A stretch of 64,000 nt of DNA from Chloroflexota bacterium. Its GTDB lineage: Bacteria; Chloroflexota; Chloroflexia; Chloroflexales; Roseiflexaceae. Under the pieces are notes generated by a model that searched no databases, had not been told where the DNA came from, and saw nothing but the letters and a program-made list of their open reading frames with translations. Positions 27,521 through 36,657 of the stretch are shown piece after piece. Within the stretch, counting starts at the first letter, position 1; every line of letters begins with the position of its first letter. The stretch lies in contig JAGWYG010000001.1 of NCBI GenBank assembly GCA_018969485.1, positions 1 through 64,000 on the forward strand, in the 5' to 3' direction. The translations under genes and the position numbers were made by a program.

Positions 27521-27568
27521 TCACTACATGTAGTATTGTACAGCCGGCCGAGATACTATATCTGGACA
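27521..27568 (+). promoter_or_regulatory. Tandem NrdR-box-like operators
   Basis: Two 16-bp elements, 27521-27536 (core CTACATGTAG) and 27553-27568 (core CTATATCTGG), resemble the NrdR consensus (core CTATATATAG). Their centres are 32 bp apart, the usual three helical turns for paired NrdR boxes. They lie just downstream of the predicted start of transcription of a ribonucleotide reductase gene. The second box is the weaker match. Confidence 0.6.
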
Positions 27569-27571
27569 ATT

Positions 27572-27623
27572 TGTGGAAAACACGCGACGAGCGCATCGGG
27601 ATGCGGAGAACGCCTGTGGATAA
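27572..27623 (-). promoter_or_regulatory. DnaA boxes in the nrdJ leader
   Basis: On the minus strand there is a perfect TTATCCACA (27623-27615) and a TTTTCCACA variant (27580-27572). DnaA boxes regulate nrdAB in E. coli, so they could tie nucleotide supply to replication here. Confidence 0.5.
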
Positions 27624-27925
27624 CCTGATGGACGCTGGCAGACCGTGGCCAGCATGGCGGGGACTCTGCGGCATCGTTCCGTCCTGAACGATCGGGGCGC
27701 GGGGGCGCACTATCCTCCGTGACGCGCGTGTGGCCGCCCGCCGCACCCGCCACCACGCTGCACCAGGCACGTCCCGGGGAAGTCATTTCTGACACGACAG
27801 ACGACGACGTGGCACGGCAATGCCGAGCCGCTCGCCGCGCTATGTAAAGTTTATTGTCTCACGATGCCGATCGCATTCGCGATCAGGCGATGAATTCCGG
27901 AATGCGGGAGGGAGGAGCATCCGCG

Positions 27926-30217
27926 ATGACAGCAGTCACGAATGGATCGAGCGCGACGGATGAAGTAGTCGTTGGCGACATCGTCGTGCCGGCGACGATC
28001 GTCAAGCGTGATGGCCGGGTCGTGCCGTTCGACAGCAGCCGTATCGAGCGTGCGCTCACGCGATGTTTTGCCAGCTTCGACCGCACGCCGGCGACAGCCG
28101 TCGATGAGCTCGGCGCGCGGGTCGTGAACATCATCGCAGCCAAATCGACACAGCGTGCACCGACCGTCGAGGAAGTCCAGGACATCGTCGAGATGGTGCT
28201 GCAGGCCGCCGGCGAATTCGAGGCCGCCAAGCGATACATCCTGTACCGTGCCGAGCGCGCCCGCGCCCGTGAGCGTCGCCCAATCCCTGATCACGTCCGG
28301 GCAGCCTTCGATGATTCGCGGCAATACTTTCCGACGCCCATCCAGCAATTCCAGTTCTTCGACAAATATGCCCGGTTCAACTACACGCTCGGCCGTCGCG
28401 AGACCTGGATCGAGACCGTCGATCGTGCCGTCGACTATCTCTACGATCTTGCGGGCAGCCGTCTGAGCAGCAGCGTCTACGATCGCATCCGGCGCGCCAT
28501 CCTCGAGATGCGTGCAATGCCCTCGATGCGGCTGCTGGCGATGGCCGGCCCGGCGGCGCGGCGCAACGCGGTTGCAATCTACAACTGCTCGTATCAACCC
28601 GTCGAAAGCATCGATTCGTTCGTCGAGGCGTTGATCATCTCGATGGCCGGCTGTGGCGTCGGTTTCTCCGTCGAACATCGCTACGTCGAAAATTTCCCAC
28701 GCGTGCGCCGCCAGACGGGGGCTACCCCCTTGCACGTCACCGTCGATGATTCGGCCGAGGGTTGGGCCGATGCGCTACGCATTGGGCTGCAGACCTGGTT
28801 CGATGGTGGCGACGTGCGCTTCGATCTCTCGCAGCTTCGGCCGGCAGGGGCACCCCTGTTCACGAAAGGCGGTCGCGCCTCGGGGCCCGAACCCTTCCGC
28901 GCCATGCTCGATTTCGTCCGCAACCGCGTCCTGGCGCGGCAAGGCAGCTTCCTGCGGCCGATCGACGCGCACGATATGATGTGCGCCGTCGGCAATGCTG
29001 CCGTCTCGGGTGGCGTGCGGCGCACGGCGATGATCTCGTTGTTCGACTATGACGATGACGAGATGCGCATGGCCAAATCCGGCGACTTCGAGCGCGACAA
29101 CAGCCAGCGCTGGAACGCCAACAATTCCGCGGTGTGGCCGCGCGGCGGCTTCAGCCAGCCTGAATTCGTGCATCAGTTCATGGAGATGGTCGATTCGGGA
29201 CGTGGCGAGCCGGGGATCTTCAACCGCGAGGCCGCCAACGCGCTCAAGCCGGCGCGACGGCGCAACGCCGAGTTCGGCACCAATCCCTGCGGCGAGATCA
29301 ACCTGCGCCCCTGGCAGTTCTGCAACCTGAGCGCTGCGGTCGCGCGCTCTGATGACACGTTCGAGACGCTGCGCGAAAAAGTCGAGGTTGCGACGATCAT
29401 CGGATCGATCCAGTCGCTGGCGACGCACTTCCCCGGATTACGCCCGATCTGGCAGCAGAACTGCGAGGAAGAGCGACTGCTGGGCGTCGACATCACTGGC
29501 CAGATGGACAGCCCCATCGCTCAGGATGCTGCGATCAAAGCACATTTGCGCGCTATTGCCACGCAGGTGAATGTCGAGACGTCCACAGCGCTGGGCATCA
29601 CCGCGTCAGCCGCCATCACCTGTGTGAAGCCGAGCGGCAACTCATCACAGCTATTGAACTGCTCGTCGGGGCTGCACGCGCGCTGGGCACCCTACTACAT
29701 CCGCAATGTCCGGGTCGCGACGCACTCGCCGCTGTTCAAGGTGCTGCGCGACGCCGGCGTGCCGATGGATCCCGAGAATGGCCAGACGCGCGAGGACGCC
29801 GTCACCTGGGTCGTCCATTTCCCGATGCGCTCGCCCGAGGGGTCTGTCACGCGCAACCAGCGCAGCGCAGTCGAGCAATGCGACTACTGGCTCCAGAACA
29901 AGCTGCACTGGACCGATCACAACCCGTCGTGCACCATCACCTACCGCCCCGACGAGGTCCTGGATCTGATGAAATGGGTCTGGGAGCATCGCGATCAGAT
30001 CGGTGGACTCTCGTTCCTGCCTTCGTTCGACGCCCAGTACGCGCAGATGCCATATGTCGAGATCGAGCGCGACGAGTACGAGCGGCTGGCGGCTGAGTTC
30101 CCCGAGATTGATTTCAGCAAGGTCTGGCGCTACGAGGAGCACGACCTGACGACTGCAGCGCAGGAGTTGGCGTGTGTCGGTGGTGCATGCGAGATCGAGC
30201 TACCACCGAGCGCATGA
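27926..30217 (+). CDS. nrdJ: Adenosylcobalamin-dependent (class II) ribonucleotide reductase
   Basis: A 763-residue class II reductase that makes deoxyribonucleotides using a B12-derived thiyl radical, without oxygen. An ATP-cone domain spans about residues 15-110 (ATIVKRDGRVVPFDSSRI). The barrel carries YNCSY near 219 (first redox cysteine) and FGTNPCGEINL near 453, with the radical cysteine in NPCGE and the second redox cysteine exactly 11 residues later, as in the Lactobacillus leichmannii enzyme. CVKPSGNSS follows near 566. The C-terminal CVGGAC near 749 supplies the thiol pair that re-reduces the active site. The start at 27926 has GGGAGGGAGGAG upstream; the frame continues to 27854 without a better site. 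It is monocistronic behind a long leader. Confidence 0.95.
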   Translation: MTAVTNGSSATDEVVVGDIVVPATIVKRDGRVVPFDSSRIERALTRCFASFDRTPATAVDELGARVVNIIAAKSTQRAPTVEEVQDIVEMVLQAAGEFEAAKRYILYRAERARARERRPIPDHVRAAFDDSRQYFPTPIQQFQFFDKYARFNYTLGRRETWIETVDRAVDYLYDLAGSRLSSSVYDRIRRAILEMRAMPSMRLLAMAGPAARRNAVAIYNCSYQPVESIDSFVEALIISMAGCGVGFSVEHRYVENFPRVRRQTGATPLHVTVDDSAEGWADALRIGLQTWFDGGDVRFDLSQLRPAGAPLFTKGGRASGPEPFRAMLDFVRNRVLARQGSFLRPIDAHDMMCAVGNAAVSGGVRRTAMISLFDYDDDEMRMAKSGDFERDNSQRWNANNSAVWPRGGFSQPEFVHQFMEMVDSGRGEPGIFNREAANALKPARRRNAEFGTNPCGEINLRPWQFCNLSAAVARSDDTFETLREKVEVATIIGSIQSLATHFPGLRPIWQQNCEEERLLGVDITGQMDSPIAQDAAIKAHLRAIATQVNVETSTALGITASAAITCVKPSGNSSQLLNCSSGLHARWAPYYIRNVRVATHSPLFKVLRDAGVPMDPENGQTREDAVTWVVHFPMRSPEGSVTRNQRSAVEQCDYWLQNKLHWTDHNPSCTITYRPDEVLDLMKWVWEHRDQIGGLSFLPSFDAQYAQMPYVEIERDEYERLAAEFPEIDFSKVWRYEEHDLTTAAQELACVGGACEIELPPSA

Positions 30218-30359
30218 GCGCCAGCCGACGGGCGGACCCGGCGTCGGTCCCGGCGCCACCAGCGTGCGCACACCAGCCGTCGCATGACGTCCGGCGGCTT
30301 CATCAGGCAAGGGTATGCGGATGCTGCGGCGCGAACAGCCGCAGCAATGGGGAGATGTC

Positions 30360-31331
30360 ATGAGCATCACGTTCGGCACGTTCGTCCCACAGGGTTGGCG
30401 CATGGATCTCGTCGAGATCCGCGATCCACTGGCACAATACGCCGCGATGACCGATGTCGCGCGGGCTGCTGAGGACGTCGGCTACGATTCGGTATGGGTC
30501 TACGATCACTTCCACACGGTGCCGACTCCCACGATGGAGACGACATTCGAGTGCTGGACGATCACCGCCGGGCTGGCACGCGATACACAGCGCATCAAGA
30601 TTGGCCAGATGGTGACCTGCAACGGGTATCGCAACCCGGCATTACTGGCAAAAATCGCATCGACCATCGATGTCATGAGCGCGGGGCGGTTGCTGTGCGG
30701 CCTGGGGGCGGGCTGGTACGAGCATGAATGGCGCGCGTACGGCTATGGGTTCCCCGACATTCCCGACCGGATGCGGGCATTTCGCGAGGCATGCGAGATC
30801 ATCGTGCGGATGTGGACTGAAGAACGACCGGTGTTTCGCGGCAAGTACTATACCATCGACGGGCCGATCAACGAGCCACGCGGCATCCAGAAGCCACACA
30901 TACCGCTCTGGCTCGGCGGTGGCGGCGAGAAGGTCACGCTGCGCCTCGTCGCGCGCTGGGCGCAGGCATGCAACGTTGGCAACGGGAACCCCGACGTCAT
31001 TCGGCAGAAACTGGCCATTCTCAAGGGCCACTGCGATGATCTGGGGCGCAACTACGACGAGATCGTGCGCAGCACCAGCATGAATATCGTCCTGCTGGAT
31101 GACGATGCAGATGCCGAATCGGCGACTGAGCGCATCCGTGCCACCTACGGATGGACGATGGCGCAGCTTCGGCAGCAGGCGGTCGTCGGAACCGCCGACG
31201 AAGTCGCCGCACGCGTGCAGGCGGTGGTGGATGCCGGTGCCAATTACATCATCACCTATTTCCCGCGCGTCGCGTACGATCACGCGATGATGCGGCGCTT
31301 CGCCAGCGAGGTCGCACCACGCTTCCGCTGA
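30360..31331 (+). CDS. LLM class F420-dependent oxidoreductase
   Basis: A 323-residue luciferase-like TIM-barrel oxidoreductase. It begins ITFGTFVPQGW, and has the family segments AEDVGYDSVWVYDHF (near residue 37), IKIGQMVTCNGYRNPALLAK, GRLLCGLGAGWYEHEW and KPHIPLWLGGGGEK. This wording is of the F420-dependent group (TIGR03560-like) rather than the FMN bacterial luciferases, so the hydride donor or acceptor is probably coenzyme F420. The substrate is unknown. The start at 30360 has GGGGAG at 30349-30354. It stands alone between nrdJ and proS, both in the same direction, with gaps of 142 and about 400 bases. Confidence 0.87.
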   Translation: MSITFGTFVPQGWRMDLVEIRDPLAQYAAMTDVARAAEDVGYDSVWVYDHFHTVPTPTMETTFECWTITAGLARDTQRIKIGQMVTCNGYRNPALLAKIASTIDVMSAGRLLCGLGAGWYEHEWRAYGYGFPDIPDRMRAFREACEIIVRMWTEERPVFRGKYYTIDGPINEPRGIQKPHIPLWLGGGGEKVTLRLVARWAQACNVGNGNPDVIRQKLAILKGHCDDLGRNYDEIVRSTSMNIVLLDDDADAESATERIRATYGWTMAQLRQQAVVGTADEVAARVQAVVDAGANYIITYFPRVAYDHAMMRRFASEVAPRFR

Positions 31332-31656
31332 CGGATGCGGGCGGCACCCGACACAGTGCTGCCCACCGCGTCCCATGGGGTGCCCGGCGATGCCGGAGGG
31401 CCCATGGGGCGCGGCGAGCTCCAGGCGTGTCTTCCCGTCGCACGCGTCTTGCCGGCGCATCGCGCTGCGCGTGATCAGCGCACCGTCCGGCAACGGCCTG
31501 CAATGTGGCCTGCCCCCGCTCACGCAATGTCCGCTGATGTCGCCTGCCGTGCCAAGGGGGTACGGCGGCCGGGTGCTGCACTCACCACGCGTGGGCGGCG
31601 CGTCGCCGGTGGCAGGCTGATGCCAGGACGCCGATCGGGGCGCCCTCCCCGCACAG
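31332..31656. other. Intergenic stretch upstream of proS
   Basis: No gene is seen. I found no T-box or other recognisable riboswitch structure before the promoter at 31657. A CCCATGGG element occurs twice (about 31373 and 31402). Confidence 0.4.
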
Positions 31657-31685
31657 TTGACGCCCGGGACGACATCCGGGATACT
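31657..31685 (+). promoter_or_regulatory. Predicted proS promoter
   Basis: TTGACG (31657-31662), a 17-bp spacer and GATACT (31680-31685). The leader to proS is about 40 nt. Confidence 0.5.
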
Positions 31686-31729
31686 GCCTGCCAACGACTC
31701 AACGCGATGATGTCCATGGAGAGGGGCTC

Positions 31730-33172
31730 ATGGCCAAAGAAGGAATTACGCCACGCGCGCAGGATTATTCTCAGTGGTACCTTGACATCGTCCGGCAGGC
31801 CGATCTCGCTGATTACGCGGAGATCGTGCGGGGATGCATCGTCTTCAAACCTACCGGCTATGCGATCTGGGAAGGTATCCAGCGTGGCCTCGACGAGCGC
31901 ATCAAGGCGACCGGCCACGTGAACGCCTACTTTCCGCTGCTCATCCCGAAGAGCTTCCTCATGCGCGAGGCTGAGCACGTCGAGGGCTTTGCCCCGGAAG
32001 TGGTCGAGGTGACGCGCGGAGGAGGCGAGGAACTGGCCGAGCCCTACGTCGTGCGGCCGACATCTGAAACGATCATTGGCTACTTCTATGCCAAATGGGT
32101 GCGCTCGTGGCGCGATCTGCCCGTGCTGATCAACCAGTGGGCGAACGTGATGCGCTGGGAAATGCGCACGCGACCGTTTTTGCGGACTGCCGAATTTCTC
32201 TGGCAGGAAGGCCATACGGTTCACGCTACCGAGGCGGACGCAGAGCACGAAACGTTGATGATTCTCAATGATGTCTATACCGATTTCGTCGAGCAGGAAA
32301 TGGCGGTCCCCGTCATTCGTGGATTGAAGACCGAGAAGGAAAAATTCCCCGGGGCGTTGCGCTCCTACTGCATCGAAGCAATGATGCAAGACGGTCGGGC
32401 ACTTCAAGCTGGAACATCGCATAATCTTGGGCAAAACTTTGCTCGTGCGTTTGATATCACCTTCACGAATCAGAACAACACTATTCAACACGCCTGGACC
32501 ACGAGCTGGGGAGTGAGTACTCGGTTGATCGGCGCACTGATCATGGCGCACTCAGACGATGATGGACTCATCATACCGCCACGACTTGCACCGACACAGG
32601 TTGTCGTGGTACCAATTTACCGCAATGATACTGAGCGAAGTACGGTTATGGAAGCCGTTCAACGAATTACTGCGCTGTGGCGTGGAAAGCTTCGTTTTCG
32701 CGTTGATGATCGAGATAATCTCACACCAGGATACAAATTCAACGAATGGGAACTCAAAGGAATTCCCGTCCGTATTGAGCTTGGCCCGCGCGATGTTCAG
32801 CAGGATACTGTCGCAATTGCCCGTCGTGACATCCCCGGGCGAGCTGGTAAGGCGTTTGTCAGCCAGAGTGGATTAACGGAGCGAATTGAAGCATTGTTGG
32901 TTGAAATCCAGCAGAGCCTGTTCGATCGAGCGCTCACATTCCGCGATGCTCACACATTTGACGCCAGAACATATGCAGAACTGGTTGAAGGTGTTGAGCG
33001 CGGATTTGTCCGTTGCTATTGGGCAGGCACCACCGACGATGAGCGACGCATCCAGGAGGAGACGCGTGCGACCATTCGTTGCATTCCCCTCGATCAGCCG
33101 GCGAGTGCTGGCCGATGCGTGCTCACCGGAGCCGAGACGACGCAGCAGGTTGTCTTCGCACGGGCGTACTGA
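31730..33172 (+). CDS. proS: Prolyl-tRNA synthetase, archaeal/eukaryotic type
   Basis: A 480-residue class II synthetase that charges tRNA-Pro. The family type is visible from the start EGITPRAQDYSQWYLDIV and the absence of the bacterial editing insertion. Motif 1 is near residues 45-75, motif 2 is MRTRPFLRTAEFLWQEGHT near 145, and motif 3 is near 237 (SHNLGQNFARAF). An anticodon-binding domain follows from about 285 (APTQVVVVPIY), then a C-terminal zinc-domain-like part. The start has GGAGAGGGG upstream. The middle (32.2-33.0 kb) is more AT-rich than the two ends. This short ProS form occurs in some bacterial lineages, including Chloroflexota. Confidence 0.95.
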   Translation: MAKEGITPRAQDYSQWYLDIVRQADLADYAEIVRGCIVFKPTGYAIWEGIQRGLDERIKATGHVNAYFPLLIPKSFLMREAEHVEGFAPEVVEVTRGGGEELAEPYVVRPTSETIIGYFYAKWVRSWRDLPVLINQWANVMRWEMRTRPFLRTAEFLWQEGHTVHATEADAEHETLMILNDVYTDFVEQEMAVPVIRGLKTEKEKFPGALRSYCIEAMMQDGRALQAGTSHNLGQNFARAFDITFTNQNNTIQHAWTTSWGVSTRLIGALIMAHSDDDGLIIPPRLAPTQVVVVPIYRNDTERSTVMEAVQRITALWRGKLRFRVDDRDNLTPGYKFNEWELKGIPVRIELGPRDVQQDTVAIARRDIPGRAGKAFVSQSGLTERIEALLVEIQQSLFDRALTFRDAHTFDARTYAELVEGVERGFVRCYWAGTTDDERRIQEETRATIRCIPLDQPASAGRCVLTGAETTQQVVFARAY

Positions 33173-33437
33173 TCCGGCCCGGCACCTGGGGCCGACGGCC
33201 TGACGCACAGGCCGACGGTGGCAGCGATGTGCTGCGGATTGCGGTACCCGCACATGCGGCAGCACATCGTTCGCGTCCTCGGGCGGCGGCATCATCGGCC
33301 GGCCATGGGATCTCGTCTACGGGAGCCAGGGCGCGGCACGAATCTGCCCGACCCCATCACGTCTCCGCCCTCTGGGCGGTAGATCTGTGGCAGCCGAACG
33401 CCATGAGGCCGGCGTTGTGGCGATGCAATGATGGGGC

Positions 33438-34220
33438 ATGACGATGAGACGCATCTCGACCCGAGCGCCGAGCGACATCCAGCTTGGCATCTACGATCCG
33501 CACGTCCTGTTTCGCCACGGCTTCCGTTGGCATTGCGATCACACGGACCATCTGCGGGTTGCCGAGGAAGCCGGGCCGCCACAGCCGGTCGTGGAATGGC
33601 TGGCGACGATCCGCGTGGATCTGGTGCTGCTGGACGTCGCCCACGCGGTGCCCGGCTCAGCCGACCGGGCGTCCATCCCCGCGCCATCGTGCCGTTGGAT
33701 CGCGCTCAGCGACGACCAGCACCGCACCACGCTGCTTCGCGCAGCGCACGCCGGCGCCATCGCAATATTGACGCGCGACTCGTCACCAGAGACCGTCAAC
33801 CACGTTATCGAGCGAGTCGCCCGCGGCGATCGCCCGATCGCCGAGAGTCTGGCGCAGTCCGCCGAAGTCGTCGCCGAACTGTTCCACCGCAACCGCCTCA
33901 ACACCGCCATCCATGAGCCAGGCGGTCTCACCTCACGTGAGCTCGAGGTGCTTGACTGCCTGGCGCGTGGTCAGAACACCGCACAGATCGCTGGCGAGCT
34001 CATGATCACCACCCAGACGGTCAAGAACCATCTCTCATCGATCATGAGCAAGCTTGGGGTATCAGATCGGGCGATGGCGTTACTGGCAGCCGTTCGTCGT
34101 GGATGGATCAGCATCACCCCGCCGCCTCCCGCAGCCAAACACCTCGCCGAGCGGCGAACACCATATCTCGTGAACCTGATTCGCCGCCGACGCACCGCGC
34201 TGATGCGCCGGCAGCCGTGA
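33438..34220 (+). CDS. LuxR-type response regulator with degenerate receiver domain
   Basis: A 260-residue regulator with a receiver-like N-terminus and a LuxR/FixJ helix-turn-helix (about residues 160-215: GLTSRELEVLDCLARG then KNHLSSIMSKLGV). In the receiver the usual acidic DD pair is reduced to one Asp (IYDPHVLFRHGF), the phospho-acceptor Asp is kept (VLLDVAH), and the conserved Lys is replaced by Arg (ILTRDSS). Phosphorylation may therefore be weak or absent. The C-terminal 45 residues after the HTH are basic and unlike the family. No kinase gene is adjacent. The start is either ATG 33438 or 33444; no strong ribosome-binding site distinguishes them. Confidence 0.78.
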   Translation: MTMRRISTRAPSDIQLGIYDPHVLFRHGFRWHCDHTDHLRVAEEAGPPQPVVEWLATIRVDLVLLDVAHAVPGSADRASIPAPSCRWIALSDDQHRTTLLRAAHAGAIAILTRDSSPETVNHVIERVARGDRPIAESLAQSAEVVAELFHRNRLNTAIHEPGGLTSRELEVLDCLARGQNTAQIAGELMITTQTVKNHLSSIMSKLGVSDRAMALLAAVRRGWISITPPPPAAKHLAERRTPYLVNLIRRRRTALMRRQP

Positions 34221-34498
34221 GCGCTGGCGGGCACGTGACGCCGGTCGGGCAACGGCTCGGCAGCGGCGCGGGATGCCGGTGCAGGATGCATGCGCTACTG
34301 CATCGTTCCTGCGGCGCCGTCGGTCGGGAGATGCGGAACGAGTGCCAACCAGCGGAACATCCGTCTGCCAGCGCGATGCGGACGTCGTCGAGGCCGTACT
34401 CATCAGCATGCTGCCGGGCACACCCATCGGGGGCGGCGTAGCCAGTGCCGACGTGGCAACCATGACTGATGACGCCGGATCACCGATGGCAGAGCGGC

Positions 34499-35227
34499 TC
34501 AGACCAGATGTTGTCCGCCGTCAACAGGAAGAATCACACCAGTGATATACGGCGCAGCAGCGAGGAACAGGGCTGCGGCAGCAACATCGTCAGCCGTTCC
34601 CCAACGCTTGAGCAGCGTGCTCTGGGCCGGGCCATGCTGGCGATCTTCAGTCCAGCCGTCAGGTGGCAGCACTGGTCCGGGCGCAATTCCATTGACGCGC
34701 ACATCGGGTGCCAATTCGCGTGCAAGCGCGGCGGTGAGGGTCACGACGCCGCCTTTGCTGACGAGATACGGCGTGTAGTGACGCCACGGTCGGTACACCC
34801 CGACGTCGGCGATGTTGATGATCGCGCCCTGCCGCTGTCGAAGCACCGGCGCAGCTCGCTGCGCCACGAAGAACATGCTGCGCAGATTCGTCTGATGCAG
34901 CGCATCCCACTGCTCGACAGAGACCTCTCCCAGCGGTGTTGCGCCCCAGATACCAGCATTATTGACGACGACATCAAGTGTTCCGGCAAACTCCAGCGTC
35001 GCATCGACGATCCGCTCGGCGCTTGCGACGTCGGCGAGATCGCCGGTCACCAGCGCGGCGCGCGCACCCGCGGCCGTCAGCTCAGCTACCATCTCGGCGG
35101 CCGCCGCCACGGATTGATGCGTATGGATCATCACGGTTGCACCTTCGGCGGCGAACGCCAGCGCGATCGACCGACCCAGGCGTCGCGCTCCACCAGTGAC
35201 CAGCACCACACGATCATGCCAACGCAT
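34499..35227 (-). CDS. Short-chain dehydrogenase/reductase (pteridine-reductase-like)
   Basis: A 242-residue NAD(P)-dependent SDR oxidoreductase. The cofactor motif is TGGARRLG near residue 11, with Arg residues that favour NADPH. NNAGIWG is near 83 and the active-site YLVSKGG near 151. The usual catalytic Ser lies in a region reading INIADVGVY, where Ala-Asp replaces Ser-x. This is the pattern of pteridine reductase/FolM-like SDRs. PVDGG closes the fold. The start at 35227 has a G-rich GGGGGC upstream; ATG 35245 is an alternative. It is convergent with the LuxR-type gene, leaving a gap of 278 bases. Confidence 0.82.
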   Translation of the reverse strand: MRWHDRVVLVTGGARRLGRSIALAFAAEGATVMIHTHQSVAAAAEMVAELTAAGARAALVTGDLADVASAERIVDATLEFAGTLDVVVNNAGIWGATPLGEVSVEQWDALHQTNLRSMFFVAQRAAPVLRQRQGAIINIADVGVYRPWRHYTPYLVSKGGVVTLTAALARELAPDVRVNGIAPGPVLPPDGWTEDRQHGPAQSTLLKRWGTADDVAAAALFLAAAPYITGVILPVDGGQHLV

Positions 35228-35699
35228 CGCAGCCCCCACGATCATCTTCCGGAGATGCTACGAGTGCCATAGGATGCTGGATGTGACCGCGATGTGTGGC
35301 GTGCGGCACGCTGACGCCCAGAGAATGAATCTCGCCGTAGCGGCGCTATCGGTGTCAACTGCTACCATGGCGTGGTAGGCCATGGAGCCGGCACGCACCC
35401 CACATCACGCCAGGTCGCAGCGCGATCACGCTGTGAGACCCGCCTGGACGCATTGGCAACCGCTGCAGCAGCATGCGTGGCCCGGCGCCACCCTCACGAT
35501 CGGCCAGGCTCACACGAAGCCACGAAGGCCCGTGCCCACCGACGGCATCACGGTGAGGTCGCGGGCTGCGCCGCATCGGGCGCGGCTGCCCATGACCTCT
35601 GTGCTGCTGCCAAATGCTTCCACATGGATCATGCGGCAAGCGCCACCTCGGGAGCGTGTCCTTCATCCGACGCGAAGGCACTGCCAAGGTGGCGCAGGA
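35228..35699. other. Start of a 1.4-kb gene-poor stretch (35228-36657)
   Basis: No intact gene lies between the SDR gene and gabT. The right part holds the transposase relic and the direct repeats listed separately; this left part shows nothing recognisable. Confidence 0.45.
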
Positions 35700-36185
35700 T
35701 GCTATCCTGGCACTGGCCAGGCGGCGGACGTGCTGCTCGAACGCTGCGTGCAGCCCATCCCACGCGTCACGGTGATGGTTCTGCGTGACTGCGCGTCGGC
35801 TGATGCGCCACAGCCACACAATCCGATTCGCGTCCGGGTCATCGGCCGGCGTGGAGGACAGACACAACTGGCCCGACGACGCGTGCAGCATCCGACGAAC
35901 CAGCCGCGCGCCCGCCACGGTGTGAGTGCGCAGATTGTCGGCGATCACGCTGGCGACACGGCCCCGCGCTGGTGACCGTGCGACGGCGGCGCGCATCTGC
36001 GTACCGAACGGCGGCGGCGCATCCAGGCGCGAGCCGGCCGGCGAACCAGCCGTCCACCCAGTCGACGATGCCAGCGCCGTAGCCCGTGGCATGCACGCCG
36101 GAGATGGTTACCAGGTGCTGCCCGCGCCGGCCTTTGCGGCACCACGCGCGCATCAGCCTGGGGTGGCGCAGGCGCACCGGACGTC
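35700..36185 (-). pseudogene. IS630-like transposase relic, frameshifted
   Basis: On the minus strand a degraded DDE transposase core can be read in two frames. The first (about 36185-36030) reads RKGRRGQHLVTISGVHATGYG. The second (about 36040-35700) reads VIADNLRTHTVAGARLV, with the catalytic Asp in ADN, then DPDANRIVWLWRISRRAV. In this group that last segment normally reads NRIEWLW, so the catalytic Glu has become Val. A frameshift near 36035, no start region and no terminal inverted repeats mark it as dead. Confidence 0.6.
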
Positions 36186-36400
36186 GTCTTGCGCGACAGC
36201 AGCGCCAGGAGCGTGGACAGATCGGGCGGGAGGTGGTCGCACAGCGCGGGCTCAACCAGATCCGGTGAGGGGTGGTTTGCCAGCAGCATGGGAATCGTGC
36301 GTACCAGCATACAGACCTGGATATGTCCGGAGGTATGCCGAGCATTCAGCACGCACCACTCCAACAACGCGATGTCCCAGGCGTGCCCCGGCAGAGGCCA

Positions 36401-36500
36401 CGCCCGCCAGCGCAGCCTGTGGGCGCCGCGCATGACTGGGCAGCCACATGCCCACCAGGGCGGCGCACGCGCCCGCCAGCGCAGCCTGTGGGCGCCGCGC
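36401..36500 (+). repeat. 31-bp perfect direct repeat
   Basis: Copies at 36401-36431 and 36470-36500, 69 bp apart, in the noncoding stretch before gabT. There is no matching ORF. They could be a small duplication or a protein-binding site pair. Confidence 0.85.
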
Positions 36501-36616
36501 GTCCCGGCGATGCACACCAACGCCATCGATGTCAAGGCACATCGGCCAGGATACGCCAGACGCAGCGCCCGCATCAATCGCGGCCGCAATGACCCGATAC
36601 CCGCCCGGCATGTCCG

Positions 36617-36625
36617 TGGTATGAT
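36617..36625 (+). promoter_or_regulatory. Extended -10 promoter of gabT
   Basis: TGG followed by TATGAT (36620-36625), 32 bp before the gabT start. Confidence 0.5.
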
Positions 36626-36657
36626 TCAGTCAATGTCGACTCATGAGGGAGGCACCT

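Noticed and set aside
27510-27533. Seven-codon frame after AAGGAG in the nrdJ promoter
   Set aside because: The AAGGAG lies in the spacer directly before the -10, and the ATG overlaps the promoter, so translation from it is implausible.
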